DNA of 64,000 nt from Erodium maritimum (GCA_963921825.1 OY997591.1:37283825-37347824), one strand, 5' to 3'. Shown: positions 41,368 to 53,559, counted from the stretch's first letter. Notes: generated by a model from the letters alone, not told the origin. Program-made: numbers and translations.

Positions 41368-44300
41368 TGTCACGCCCCAAATCCGGTATTGACTGGACTC
41401 GAGACGTGACCGGAATTAAAGGTAGAAAAGCGATAAAGAAATACCAAAACCTTTATAATAACAAGATAAACTCTCTCAAATCAACAACTATAAAAATAGT
41501 TCCAAAATTTCCAATGAGTCACAGCTCAACATAAATAAATAATGTTTAGAACACAAGACAAACACAACTCTAAGATAAACCCCACGATGTCCAAAAGCTC
41601 CCTAGCCTCGAAATCACTCGACATCAGCTACGCCTGTTAAACAGTAAGAAACCAAAAGGGGGGTGAGCTTACGCTCAGTAGGAAAAACCGTAACAACTTA
41701 ACCCTTAGGTCAAAACTGTACTGGACAAGCAGATAGCTCAAATAACAACAAAAATATGATTAACCAAGAATTAATAAGCAACAAGATAAAAAAAGATAAG
41801 TACGAAGAAATAATATATATATATAAACAATATCGAATAAGATAAGCGCCGTCCTCTTAAAGATAACTTTAACTTGAAAAGTTCCATAAAAGAATTATTA
41901 CAAAGTATTAGACGATTAAATGGGAGTAATTGATATCTCGCCAACCACTTGCTTTCTCAAGCCTCCGATCCATGATAGATTCTAGTATCACCTCAGTTCC
42001 CATATTCGGATCCACTAGAGTATTCATATCACATCAGATTTTCCCTCGGTCCAGAGGAGGCACATACATCGGAGCACCAGAAACCATCCCATAGGGATGC
42101 TCATACTCGGAATTCTCGAAAATGTATCCAAGGACCATAATCATAGGGAACCAAGGTAGTGCTCCCGTAGGACGCACACCCTTGGGTGAAACCTCAGAAA
42201 CCATCTCTCATGAAGTAATCCCATAAATATCCCGTAGGATCTGCCGGGCCATAGGCTCCTAAATCTATCAATATCCCGTAGGATCTGTCGAGCTCTCAGG
42301 CTCCAATAATCAATCAATATCCCGTAGGATCTGCCGAGCCATAGGCTCCTAAATCTATCAATATCCCGTAGGATCTGCCGAGCTCTCAGGCTCCAATAAT
42401 CAATCAATATCCCGTAGGATCTGCCAGGCTCTCAGGCTCCAATAATCAATCAATATCCCGTAGGATCTGCCGAGCCATAGGCTCCTAAATCTATCAATAT
42501 CCCGTAGGATCTGCCGAGCCATAGCCTCCTGAATCTATCAATATCTCACTTCATTTGTCAAACTCCAACCACCAAAACGACACCGGATTACTCCCCCCCT
42601 ACCCCGGTGTAGTACCGAACCGAACAACGACAACAAACAAACAAGCATTTCACACCTTCAAATCACACCTTCATCACAGCAAAGACACCCAATAACATTC
42701 CACACTTACCGTATACTTACCTATCACGAACCATCGGTACATCGATCACCTAATTGTGCCCCTTGGCACAACTAGTCATACTTGATCATCCGTTCAATCA
42801 ACAAGTAATTCAACACGTAATCACTCAACCAAGCAAGTAAACACTCAACCAATCGAACATAAATTAAACTAGTTTCATTAGACTCTTGATTATCCTAATA
42901 ACTAGCAACCAAGCATGTGAACCTAGCACACAACTAATCCGAGAGCTCTTCACAACCTCTCTACCAGTAAATCAAGTCCCAAGTATTGAAAGTGAGTTAT
43001 ACTAGTCATCTTCATCCTAAGCATGCATTCTAGACATTCCGTTTATTAATAAATGAAAGACAATTATTCTAGTTATTCGCATCCTATAGGAAATTCTAGG
43101 ACCTTTCCGATTTTATTATCCTAACAAGCATACTAAGCGTTTAAATAAGAAGTTAAGACTTTCCCTACCTCTTGGTAATCCTCTAAAACTCTGTTGACAA
43201 CTCGGTGGTCACAACTCCGTCCTTCACACGGGTTCCGGCGTGATTCTTCGTTCTTCAAGCTCTAGTCCAAGTTCTTCCTTCCTTCCTTGCTCGGTACCAC
43301 GGTCTTAGACCACCATAAGACCAAAGTTAATAACTCAACGATGTTCTTATCCCCAAAGTACATAACAACACTCAAATAATGGAAATAAGGTTTGAAGAAA
43401 TGATTTAAGAATCGAAAAGGGCTAAAAGGAAGGATTTTGGGTTCTGGGGTTTGATCCGGAACGCCATACGGACCGTGTGGCTAGCCGTTCCGGAACCTGG
43501 CACGGACCGTATCACAGTCCGGCCCGGTAGCCAGCACGGACGGCGTCACAGACCGGCCCGGAGTGCGACACGGACCGTGTGAGGTACCGTGCCGGACTCC
43601 CGCCCGTCCCGTGCCGCGTGCCGTGCCGGTACCAGGCCCGTTCCGTGCGGCCTGCCGTGCCGGCACCTGGCCGGGTCCGGGTCACGTTCCGCGCCAAACC
43701 TGACCAGTTCCTTCCCCTTTCTTCCCCAACTCTAGTTTCACGAAAATCACCATTAGAACCCCATTTCCAAGTCCTCTCAACTCCAAAATGTTCATCCAAG
43801 GTTACCCAACATCAACACCCTCAATGGGTTCATCAAACTTCAACCAAAACACAGTCCAAAGCATCCTACTTCACTACTTCTTCTCCAAGCAACAACCACA
43901 AAGCTAGTTCTTCAACTTTTAGCCAAAAACCCACAAAACCCATAGAGTGAAAGTAGATGAAATGGAGAGTTAAGAGCATCCATACCTCTAGGATTGTGAG
44001 ATGAAGAAGATGGAAGGAAAATGGAGGCAAAAGTTCTAAAAACAAGCTCCAAAATCCAAGCTTTCTTCACTTTCTTCTTCCTCAAGAAATGAGCTCTCCC
44101 CTCTCTCTCTCCTTATGATTTTCGGCTGCAACAATAGTGAGTGAGCTGATTTGTGTGCTCATGTTGCTTTAAATGACCTATTTTGTCCAAATACCGAAAA
44201 GCCCTTAAGGTCCTATCTTTAACGGTAAGTTGGGAGGGTATAAGAGTCATTTGAAGCTCCTTTTTCATCCTCCAAGAAAAATATGACAACTGTCATGTGG

Positions 44301-44574
44301 GGTCACTTCCACTTGAATAATTTCCAACTTTCCAAGATTTTATCGGAAAATAACCGATATAAAGTCCAAGTTTGACCGAAATTTGACCTAACCAATATTA
44401 CAGTCAAACTGAAGGAAATGGCACAACTAAGCTAACCGTGATGACGGCTAAGCTTTTTGGGCCCCGGAAAGGTCCCGAATGACTTCCTGAGTCATCAGTT
44501 GACTTTTCCGGCCGAAAGTCAAACTTGTCTAGAATTCACCGGTTCGACCGGGATCGACCGGGGCGGTTCTTACA
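41368..44574 (-). repeat. G2 3' LTR (3207 bp)
   Basis: Complete LTR. Compared with the 5' LTR it keeps about 500 bp more: more 45-bp repeats and two segments (about 42620-42855 and 43220-43400) missing at 60165 and 60535. GC-rich repeats lie at 43450-43690 and the hairpin module at 41663-41676. Confidence 0.92.
42190..42545 (-). repeat. About 45-bp VNTR in G2 3' LTR
   Basis: Roughly eight units with ATCAATATCCCGTAGGATCT and GCCGAGC. The 5' LTR has about four units at 59895-60075. Confidence 0.9.
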
Positions 44575-45248
44575 ATCTACCCGCCTTAAAAGAATTTCGT
44601 CCTCGAAATTAGAAGGAAAGTACCTCAAAGATCAAACAGGTGGGGGTACTTCTCCCGGGTCTCATCCTCGCGCTCCCACGTTGACCCAGCTCCTTGACTC
44701 CCCCACTGCACCAGTACTAGTGGAATCGTCTTGTTCCGTAGTACCTTCTCCTATGTACCCAAGATCTTGACGGGCTGCTCCTCAAATGAGACATCGTCAG
44801 CTACCTCGATGTCTGTCCCCTCAATAATGTGAGAAGGATCCGCCATATACTTCCGCAGTAGGTACACGTGGAAAACATTATGCACGTTCCCAAGCTGCGG
44901 TGGCAATGCTAACTGATAAGCTACGGCTCCAACTCGATCCAAGATCTCAAATGGTCCAATGAAGCGCGGTGACAACTTCCCTCCGCCATGGCTAAACCGT
45001 AATAGTCCCTTCTTCGGGCTCACCTTAAAAAACACATGATCTCCCACCAAGAACTCAGGCGGTCTGCGACGTTTGTCTGCATAGCTCTTCTGCCGGCTCT
45101 GTACGGTCTTCAACCGTTCTCTTATCAATGCGACCTTCTCGGTCGTCTCCCTGACCATGTCTGGACCAAGCAAGTTACGTTCCCCTACCTCTGCCCAATA
45201 AACTGGCAACCTACACGACCTCTCGTACAAGGCCTCGAATGGTGCCAT
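44575..45248 (-). pseudogene. G2 integrase C-terminus and chromodomain-like tail
   Basis: Continues the integrase: APFEALYERSCRLPVYW, GDHVFFKVSPKKGLLRF, GKLSPRFIGPFEIL, then LPPQLGNVHNVFHV. An in-frame TAG at 44751-44753 interrupts after KILGT, and beyond it LRNKTIPLVLVQW and TWEREDE continue to a natural end at 44625-44627. The last part resembles a chromodomain core, placing G2 among chromoviruses. The polypurine tract (reverse complement of ATCTACCCGCCTTAAA, 44575-44590) follows. Confidence 0.9.
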
Positions 45249-45317
45249 CCCAATGCTAGACTGATAACTGTTGTTATAGGAGAACTCTGCTAGAGGTAGG
45301 TGATCCTCCCATGATCC

Positions 45318-45746
45318 CTAAAAGTCTAGTACACAAGCTCGAAGCATGTCCTCCAAAGTCTGAATGGTGCTCTCAGATTGTCCATCTGTCTCAGGATGGT
45401 AAGCTGTACTCAGCAGCACCTCTGTCCCCAATGCCTTCTGTAGGCTCTTCCAGAATCTGGATGTGAAACGCGGATCCCTATCAGATACTATTGATACTGG
45501 TATTCCATGAAGACAGATAATCTCCCTGATGTACAACCGACTCAACATGTCCACCCTGTCAGTCATCCGCATAACCAGAAAATGTGCCGAATTGGTCAGT
45601 CGATCAACCACAAACCAAATAGCATCATGTCCCTTAGACGATCTCGGTAACCCACATACAAAATCCATAGTAATGTGTTCCCACTTCCACTCGGAGACAG
45701 GTAAAGGCTGTAGTAAGCCAGCGGGTCGCTGATGCTCCGCCTTCAC
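45318..45746 (-). pseudogene. G2 integrase catalytic core
   Basis: [16 protein letters not shown] with the first catalytic aspartate, [27 protein letters not shown] with the second, and [13 protein letters not shown] with the catalytic glutamate. The core is complete. It is bounded by in-frame stops at 45750-45752 (upstream in sense, TAG in a TC-x-QV context where CQQV is usual) and 45318-45320 (TAG). All parts share one frame. Confidence 0.94.
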
Positions 45747-45749
45747 CTG

Positions 45750-46265
45750 CTAACAGGTGAGGCACCTCGAAACAAAGTGTGCTACTGCCCTGCGCATCCC
45801 ACGCCACCAGAACTGTCGTCGGATGTCTCTATACATCTTGGTGCCACCTGGTTGCACAGCAAGCCGGGAGTGATGACACTCTCTCAATACGGTGTCCCTA
45901 CATCCACCGGGTACAAACAATCGTCCTCTATAACGGAGACTCTGATCTGCACTCAACTCCCAACCATCGATCTCATCACCGTCCATCAGTTTCTCACGAA
46001 TCCCTGTCGCCTCGGCATCCTCGGCTTGTGCTTGGAGTACCCGAGTGATCAAGGTGGGCTGAGCCACCAATGCACATAAAGCCATACCATCCGTGATCTC
46101 CTCAAGCTCAAGTCTGAAAGAGCTCAACTCCTCCAGCATGTTCCACTCTCGGGCTGCCATGCTAGCCACGCAATGAGTCGACTTCCTACTTAGAGAATCC
46201 GCGACGACGTTCGCCTTGCTCGGATGATAGGGCAGCTCGAAGTCGTACTCCTCAAGTAACTCCAT
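45750..46265 (-). pseudogene. G2 RNase H end and integrase zinc-binding region
   Basis: ELLEEYDFELPYHPSKANVVADSLSRK is the end of the Ty3/Gypsy RNase H region. A linker is followed by an HHCC integrase zinc-binding module: RECHHSRLAVQPGGTKMYRD, FWWRGMRRAVAHFVSRCLTC. It starts after a TGA (46269-46271) that follows NMRQR, where related proteins read through with Arg-Trp. Same frame as its neighbours. Confidence 0.92.
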
Positions 46266-46268
46266 CCA

Positions 46269-48014
46269 TCACCTCTGGCGCATGTTCAAGTCGTGCTGAG
46301 AGAAAATATACTTGAGGCTCTTGTGGTCCGAGAAAACTCTGAACTGCTCACCGTAAAGGTAGTGCCTCCAACTCTTCAATGCAAAGACCACTGCTGCCAA
46401 TTCTAGATCATGGGTCGGGTAGTTGCGCTCGTGTACCTTCAATTGCCTTGAGCCGTAAGCAACCACCTTCCCGGACTGCATCAAAGCACAACCGAGTCCC
46501 TCGCATGAAGCGTCACAGTACACATCGTAGCCCACTCCCCGATACGGAACAATCAACACTGGAACGGTAGTTAGTCGAGCCTTTAGCTCTGAGAAAGAGT
46601 GTTCACACTCACTAGTCCAAATGAAATCTGCTCCCTTGCGAGTCAACGCTGTCATAGGTGCAGCCAAACGTGAGAAGTCCTGAACAAAGCGTCTATAATA
46701 ACCCGCCAAACCCAGGAAACTACGGATCTCAAAAACATTCTTGGGCCTCGCCCACTTCGAAACTGCATCGACCTTCGCTGGGTCGACTAAGATACCATCA
46801 CGGGACACTACATGTCCGAGGAATTTCACCTCTACAAGCCAGAATTCGCACTTCTCCAGGTTCCCATAAAGCTGGTGAATACGTAACAAGGTCAACACTA
46901 TCCTCAAGTGCTCCTCGTGTGCCTCTTCACTAGGCGAGTAAATCAAGATGTCATCGACGAAGACTACGACAAACTGATCCAGGTAAGGTCTGAATATGCC
47001 ATTCATCAAATCCATGAAAACTGTTGGCGCGTTCGTCAACCTGAACGGCATCACTAGAAACTCAAAGTGTCCGTATCGTGTTCGGAACGCGATCTTCTCC
47101 ACATCCTCCTTTCGGACCCTCAACTGATAGTAGCCTGATCTTAGATCAATCTTGGAGAAGCAGGTTGCGCCTCTCAGTTGATCGAACAAGTCATCAATTC
47201 TCGGCATCGGGTAACGGTTCTTTACCGTGACCCGGTTCAACTTCCGGTAATCGATGCACATCCTCAAGGCACCACCCTTTTTCTTTACGATAAGGGCGGG
47301 CGCTGCCCACGGTGAAACACTAGGGCGGATGAAACCCTTCTCCTGTAACTCTTCGAGTTGTCGCTTCAACTCGACTAACTCAGCTGGTGCGAATCGATAA
47401 GGCGTCATCGAGATTGGTGCGGTGCCTGAGATCAAATCGATTCGGAACTCTAAGTCGCGCGCCGGCGGTAATCCTGATAGCTCCTCCGGAAATACATCCG
47501 AAAACTCGCACACTACCCTCAGTAGGTCTCTGCCACTTTGCACAACCTTGGCCTCCGCTCCCGGAGTCAAAGCGGAAAGAAGGACTCCACTCTTGCTACC
47601 CAAAACACAAGTAATCACCCTGTCACCTGAATGTACGGTCACCTGACGTCGAAAGCAATTGATCATCACTCGATATCTCGCAAGCCAGTCCATCCCTAAG
47701 ATCACGTCGAAGGCAGTCATCTCCAGAATGAGTAAGTCACCAACGAAGGGGCAGTCTGCCACTCGAACCTCACAATCTCGACAGAAAGTAACCAACACTA
47801 CCTCCCCCGTAACTGGGGTCTCAACACATAAAGGGCTACGAAGGGGCTCCACCCTCAAACCCAAAGAACGAGCAAAAGAAGCAGAAATAAACGAATGGCA
47901 ACCATTAGTGTCGAACAGAAACGACGCCCACGAATTAAAAAGTAAACCCGTACCCTGTATAGCCTCATGGCCGGCGTACTGTCCCTCAGCTCTAGCATGT
48001 GTGACTGCATAAAC
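46269..48014 (-). pseudogene. G2 protease, reverse transcriptase and RNase H
   Basis: Open for about 580 codons from the stop at 48015-48017. Protease comes first: [13 protein letters not shown] near 47900-47935, where the usual DTG/DSG triad reads DTN, then [12 protein letters not shown] follows with [59 protein letters not shown] and FVDDILIYS (about 46945-46970). RNase H follows with [32 protein letters not shown] and [11 protein letters not shown] and RNase H catalytic residues appear intact. The protease change and the TGA at 46269 make activity doubtful. Confidence 0.93.
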
Positions 48015-48017
48015 TCA

Positions 48018-48342
48018 GCCCTGCCGTGCCGGTGGTCCTCCTCTCGGTGGTGGTGGTAGTGCCACCTGCTGCTGAGGCCTAGCCTGGTGTCTCGGGGCTA
48101 CCGCTCCCGCCGCCTGACACGGAGCTCTCTGCTGCTGTGCCTGTCGTGGTTGGCCGGGAGGTGCCTGACGAGGCTGTACCTGCTGAGGCTTCGGTGGATG
48201 TGCAGCTCCAACCCGATCGGGCAAGTGAAAGCAGTGTGCCCGTGCCGGCCGCACTGGTAACAAGTCCGATCATCAACACGCGGCCTCTCACCAAACCCTT
48301 GTGGACGATCCATCTGCCTCTCTGCTGGTCCCCTGCTCCTCG
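48018..48342 (-). pseudogene. G2 gag C-terminus with second zinc knuckle
   Basis: CYQCGRHGHTAFTCP (about 48240-48290) is a CCHC knuckle. The reading frame then shifts near 48240 to a Pro/Gln/Ala-rich linker that is in the pol frame and ends at a TGA (48015-48017) before the protease. The Copia-A insertion (TSD CCTCG 48338-48342) separates this from the first knuckle at 56815-56860. Confidence 0.87.
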
Positions 48343-50030
48343 TGTTGGGTCTCGAGGTAGGGTTGGAGATGAACCAACTCGCAGCAGAAAATCAATGAAA
48401 ACCAAGAGACAATTAGAACCATGAAACAACTAACAAAGAATGGATTAACAAGAGAAAAATTCAGCACTAGTTCTTACCAAAACAAGAACACCGGTTAACG
48501 AATGATTGGCTTGAGTCTCCAAGACGCCTACGTATCCACATGGGAATCAAAGCCACGTAGTTCTTCTCTTTGAGGACTCAAGAACACAAACATGGAGGTG
48601 GAAACTAGCCAAACCCGAAATGGCCATGGAAGAGGGAGAGAAAATGTGTTTCCTATTCTTGTCTTGTGTTTGTTATGTTGAAAAAAGATGACTTAAACAT
48701 AACAAAACCCATACTTGTCCAACTAAAGGCATGGGACAAGTATGGTGTCAAGTAAGGTGTAAATAGGACAAAGTATGGCAAGACAAGATTGGGTTAGGTG
48801 GTGAATCACCAACACCTTAATCCTTGTCTTGCTTACTTAGTACTAATTAATCAAGACTTGATTAATTAGTTCCATGGGCCTTGGTTGCATGGGCCTTTCA
48901 TGGGCCTCTTGGAACATGGCCCGTGGCCATTTCCAACGAGGTCCTGTGATTCGCTCATCGCCTCCAAGCCTTCCATACCGGAAATGTCCAACATTATCCG
49001 ACGCGATCAATCCCAAGACTCCAAGCCTTGTCTCGATCCGTAAAGTCCTATTCACTTACGGGCACATGACCAAAAACCCAGTTTTGGTCATGTCCCGAGA
49101 CAACTCCCTTTTGGCCATTCTCCATAAATGTGTCAATGAGTTTCATCCTCCGGTGTGACCCTTAGGTTTATGCATGTCAATAGATCAACGTAAAATCCCA
49201 TTTTACTTGATCCTATTTAAGTGGCAACTAACGAGACTTTAGTATTGCCTGACACTACATAACGAATCGACCCTGTCGATTCTAACCTTTCCGTCGTCCC
49301 TGTCATTATCCTTTTATCTCCGATATCCTGATTGAGATAAGGCATAGAGCCGTCATCCTTATTATTCTCAATCACCGTTCCTTGATATGTGAGATGACTG
49401 AAGATATGATACCCAGTATCATGTGCATGGCCATGCTATTCTTCCAGTCACTCTCGATCAAGCGGCCGAGAACCGATATCTTTCCCATACCTTAGTATGA
49501 GGGATAAATCCCTTAGCCGTCTTTCGTGTCACTCATGTAGCCCATCCCCAAGCCAATCCTGGCCGTTATGGAAGCCCTGTTACGGACAACGTTAGGCTCA
49601 GGTCAAACTCAGTTGTTGACTACATAGCGATCACAAAGACTCCTTGGTCTAAGGATACATGACAAGCTACAACACTGAATATGTTCATGACTTAATCTAT
49701 GGCACATATTCAGGGCGGGTCGTCCAATATCATGTCCCACATGATATCTATGATCAGACTCCGGAATCCCATTCCAATGACTAACAGAACGTAAGCCATA
49801 AAGAGCCATCTTTCATACTAGTCGCTTCTAGTGAAGCTTTGTTGACTAGGGACCCATCGAGTGTGATCTATCTCGATCTATGGTTCTATTCGCATGGTGG
49901 GCATAGATCAGAGCACACATCGATATATTACTCCAACACATAAGTAATATAAAGCCGCTTTAATTTTATTGCTAACGATGATATATACATTTGGACATTT
50001 AGGATTGAACTACGGGCACTAAGACTAACA
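48343..50030 (-). repeat. Copia-A 3' LTR (1688 bp)
   Basis: TGTTGGGTCTCGAGG...AAGACTAACA as read on the plus strand. Differences noticed from the other LTR: AGCAGAAAA/AGCGGAAAA near 48396 and CATGACAAG/CATCACAAG near 49660. Confidence 0.96.
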
Positions 50031-50617
50031 ATCTCCCACTTGCCCTAGTTCCAATCTAAACACCAATATGTCCCCATCGACTTAACATGTCTAACATGTT
50101 CAGGCAGTGACACTGCCTTAGTCAAAGGGTTGGCTATGTTATCATCTGTTGCAATATCGGTTATCTTCACTTCACCTCAGTTAAGTATTTATCTGATGAG
50201 GTGGATACGCCGCAGTACATGTTTGGATTTGTTATACGATCTAGGCTTTTAGCTTGCGCAATGGCCCTTGTGTTGTCGCAAGATGGATTCACCGGGCTGG
50301 ATGGGTTTTTAATTACACCCAGCCCTGCCATGAATTTCCAAATCCACATAGCCTCCTTAGCTGCCTCTGCAGCATCCATGTACTTGGCCTCTGTCGTAGA
50401 TTCGGCAATGATATCTTGCTTTACGCTGTCCCAGCTAAAGCTCTGCCATTCAGCGTAAACACATATCCTGATTGACTTCTAAAGTCATCTGGATTTTTCT
50501 TGGAAAACTAGCGTCTACTCATCCTTCGACGACTAGTTCAGCATCATCTTTCCCCCGGGTTAGAATGATGTCTACTGGTACAACATAAGGCTTACGAGAC
50601 GTCTGGTCTCATACATG
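50031..50617 (-). pseudogene. Copia-A RNase H fragments and polypurine tract
   Basis: 50031-50044 (reverse complement of ATCTCCCACTTGCC) is the polypurine tract. 50167-50379 encodes AAKEAMWIWKFMAGLGV, CDNTRAIAQAKS and NPNMYC, the C-terminal Copia RNase H motifs. Just upstream in sense, FTLNGRALAGTA ends in a stop at about 50405. The segment 50440-50617 is degraded and appears shortened. Confidence 0.83.
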
Positions 50618-51199
50618 TCATGGCATATATGATCGATCCTGCCCCCAGGCGCATAGGATTCTCATCATCCTTTTCAGCTCATCAGGTGTCTTAGGACACT
50701 GAGTCTTGCTGAGATGAATGCCATGACTAGTGGGTAAGAGTCCTTTCTTTGAATCGAGCATTAAGAACCTACTCAATGCCTTGTTCACATAGGTTCCCTG
50801 ACTTAAATCCAAGACCCTCTTGGTGCGATCTCTACATATCTTAATCCTTAAGATATGAGAAGCATCGCCTAAGTCCTTTATTGAAAAACACTTCCTCAAC
50901 CAAGCTTTAGTCTCGTGCAAGGTTGGGATGTCGTTTTCAATGAGAACCAGAAAGGTAATATTGCTCCCACTAGCCTTCTTATAAACGCAAGATTCATCCT
51001 CGTTCTTGATTAAGCCAAATCCAATTACAGCTTCATCAAAACGAAGGATCCAACTCCGAGAAGTTCGTTTCAATCCATAAATGGATTTCAACAACTTATA
51101 AATCTTTCCTTTATTCTTCGGATCGTCAAAACCTTTGGGCCGAGACATACAAACGTACTCAGTCAAATTTCCATTTAGGAAAGCGGTTTTGACATCCAC
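50618..51199 (-). pseudogene. Copia-A reverse transcriptase with catalytic motif deleted
   Basis: Clear Copia RT: DVKTAFLNGNLTEYV (first catalytic aspartate retained), IYKLLKSIYGLKRTSRSW, ESCVYKKASGSNITFLVL, then directly IENDIPTL. In Copia RTs this position carries the YVDD catalytic strand and a few following residues. The gap is consistent with an in-frame loss of about 21 bp near 50937. FSIKDLGDASHILRIKI and LSQGTYVNKAL follow. Polymerase activity is impossible without the two aspartates. Confidence 0.93.
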
Positions 51200-51233
51200 T
51201 TGCCATATCTCGTAATTATGATACGCAGTTATG

Positions 51234-51693
51234 TCAAGAAGAATTTGGATCGATTTTGACCATAGCCACTAAGGAGAAGGTTTCCTCATAGTCAATCCAT
51301 TGGATCTGCCTATAACCTTTCGCCACCAGTTGAGCTTTGTAGGTCAGAGGGTTGCCGTCCATGTCCATCTTCACCTTGAAGATCCATTTGCATCCTATGG
51401 TCCTCACACCATTGATGGGATCAACCGGTTCCCAGACTCGGTTGTCCGACATGGATTACATTTCCTCCCTCATGGCTCCCAGCCATAACTCGGAGTTGGG
51501 CCCATCCACGACTTCCTGAAAGGTGGCTGGATCATCGTGATCCACCATGACTTCATTGTCACCTCTGGATACCATATCTTGGAGGTGGAAGATTGATCCT
51601 TTCAAATCGCCTTGGACCTTCCGGAATTGTAACAGGAATTGGTTCTTACTCTACGACAGTCTCTGGCTCCTTTCTACTGGGTTGCCAATTGGT
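51234..51693 (-). pseudogene. Copia-A RT N-terminal fragment and linker
   Basis: 51234-51452 encodes NRVWEPVDPINGVRTIGCKWIFK, VAKGYRQIQWIDYEETFS and VAMVKI, the start of the Copia RT domain. It is separated from the rest of RT by a frameshift near 51200-51235. 51453-51693 shows degraded linker sequence in mixed frames and no other gene. Confidence 0.85.
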
Positions 51694-52141
51694 TTAAACA
51701 GATCTGTACCATCCTGAATTTCTTCGAGATGCACAGTCCTCCCAATGACGTCTTTGGAAACAAAACTTCTTTTCCATAAAGACCCCACCCCAAGCGACGA
51801 ACACCATGTTCTCACTGGGATTGTAGAAATAGTATCCCCTTGTTGCTTTGGGATACCACACGAAGGTGCATATCTCAGATCTTGGTTCGAGCTTAGTCGA
51901 AACCAAATGTTTCACATAAGCCTCGCAACCACAAATCTTTAGGAAGGACAAAGCAGGCATCATCCCGTACCATTTTTTAAAATGGTGTCCCTTCCACACC
52001 CTTGTCGAAGCCCGATTCACTATGAATGCGGTCGTCTCTAGAGCATAAACCCTGAAAGAGATTGGGAGATCAGTCTAACTAATCATGGAACGGACCATTG
52101 TCTAACAATGTCCGATTTCTCCGTTTGGCTACACCTTTCAA
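51694..52141 (-). pseudogene. Copia-A integrase C-terminal part
   Basis: PALSFLKICGCEAYVKHLVSTKLEPRSEICTFVWYPKATRGYYFYNPSENMVFVA is the conserved Copia integrase C-terminal region. The stretch 52021-52141 between this and the core is short and out of frame, with a small deletion around the catalytic glutamate region likely. Confidence 0.85.
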
Positions 52142-52930
52142 CTACAGTGTCCCAGGAGGAGTCCATTCTAAAAGGATCCCATTCTCTTTTAGATGATCTA
52201 ATAACTCTGTGGTCAAGTATTTTCCACCTCGATCCAATCGAAGTGCCTTAATACCTTTGTCGAGCTGGTTTTCTACTTTAGTCTTAAACTCTTTGAATTT
52301 ATCAAAAGCTTCAGACTTATGTCTCACCGAATAGACATAACCATATTTACTGTAATCATCAATAAATGTGATAAAGTAGCTAAAACCCCTCCTGGCAAGT
52401 GAACTTATTGGTCTAAACACATTCGAGTGTATAAGCCCCAATAATTCACCCGCCCTTTCATCGCGATCGATAAAGGGCACTTTAGTCATTTTTCCCATCA
52501 AACAAACCTTGCACCTATCGATCGAATGGAATTCGAATGAACCTGAAAGCCCGCACTTCTGAAGTGCTGATAGGCGCTTCTTGTTTATGCGACCCAAATG
52601 ACAGTGCCATAACAGAGTTAGGTTTAAATCGTTGGATTTAGACCTCTTGGTATTAACGGAATATATAGAACTTGAGGCATTGTTACCCATATCTAATATG
52701 TACAATCCTCCAACCATGTCAGTACTGGTATAAAACATATCATTGCATAGAACATTGAAAACTCTATTTCCAATATTAACATTATATCCTTCCTTGTCAA
52801 ACACGGATACAGATATAATATTCCTACTAAAAGTAGGTATGCAATATACATTATACAATACTAAGACAAGGCCTCTTGGCAAAGCAAGACTCATGGATCC
52901 TACAACAGTTGCCACAACTCTGAGGTCCAT
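52142..52930 (-). pseudogene. Copia-A integrase zinc-binding region and core
   Basis: 262 codons. GAG-pre-integrase part: LLWHCHLGRINKKRLSALQ, then CKVCLMGKMTKVPF completing the HHCC zinc module. In the core, LIHSNVF carries Asn (codon 52421-52423) where Copia integrases have the first catalytic Asp. TFIDDYSKYGYVY and LRLDRGGKYL with the second Asp follow. It ends after WTPPGTL at a stop. The Asp to Asn change alone should abolish strand transfer. Confidence 0.92.
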
Positions 52931-53325
52931 TTCGTGCTTTCCAAATCTCTCCTACTTTCAGCCACCATATATTAGTGCATGTGTGAGATTCAGTCATGGT
53001 ATCTAATACCCATGAATCTTTGGAAGTAGAGAGATGTAGCTCTATAGAGTTAATACCGATTGAAGGCACGGTCCCACCGCCCTTCCTTAGATCATCCAGG
53101 TTTCCAGATGAAGGCGCAGTCTTACTGCCCTTCTTCAGATCATCCAGGCTATTTGATGAAGGCGCAGTCCCACTGCCCTTCTTCAGATCAGCCGTGAACT
53201 TCCTGTAATCCCGGTTCCAATGACCAGGCTGTTGGCAGTAGAAGCAGACATTCTCAGGTGTCTCATCTTTCCTGCCAAGTGCGCATGGGCCCAGCCCATG
53301 CCACTTCCAATTCCCTTGTTGACCA
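52931..53325 (-). pseudogene. Copia-A nucleocapsid and protease region
   Basis: In sense: CFYCQQPGHWNRDY (about 53205-53250), a CCHC knuckle whose last Cys is replaced by Tyr. A Lys/Ser/Gly-rich repeat segment follows, then WVLDTMTESHTC, where the protease triad DTG reads DTM (Met codon 52995-52997). The domains are short and interrupted. Confidence 0.83.
53070..53205 (-). repeat. Triplicated gag peptide repeat (about 51-54 bp) in Copia-A
   Basis: Three tandem units with GAAGGC.CAGTC, CTGCCCTTCTTCAGATCA and TCCAGG, encoding DDLKKGS-TAPSS-type repeats between the zinc knuckle and protease. Confidence 0.85.
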
Positions 53326-53559
53326 TCAGAATATCCTTGGATCCCAGATCCCTGAGATATTCTTCTCAGCAGTTAATGACACTTCATGTAACTCTGATAT
53401 GGTCTTAGAGACAGCCTTGTCAAGGACATATTCTTTGCGTTCAGACTTGAGGACTATCCTCAAAATTCTGTACCAGTCCAAATAGTTTGTCCCATTTAGC
53501 TTGACCCTGTCAAGAATGGTTTTTAATGACAAACTATTAATGTTCGCTGAATTTGCCAT
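53326..53559 (-). pseudogene. Copia-A gag N-terminus
   Basis: Starts MANSANINSLSLKTILDRVKLNGTNYLDWYRILRIVL, the typical start of plant Copia gag (capsid-like domain with LNGTNY.DWYR). 77 codons to a frame break. Everything upstream in sense is untranslated leader. The capsid domain is truncated. Confidence 0.88.

Noticed and set aside
41174-41380. A distinct small protein starting MGRDKMG
   Set aside because: Its first residues are translated G2 LTR. The rest is the G3 integrase remnant.
44625-48014. G2 pol as a functional or domesticated gene
   Set aside because: Four in-frame stops, an altered protease triad and a Copia insertion in its gag leave no intact product.
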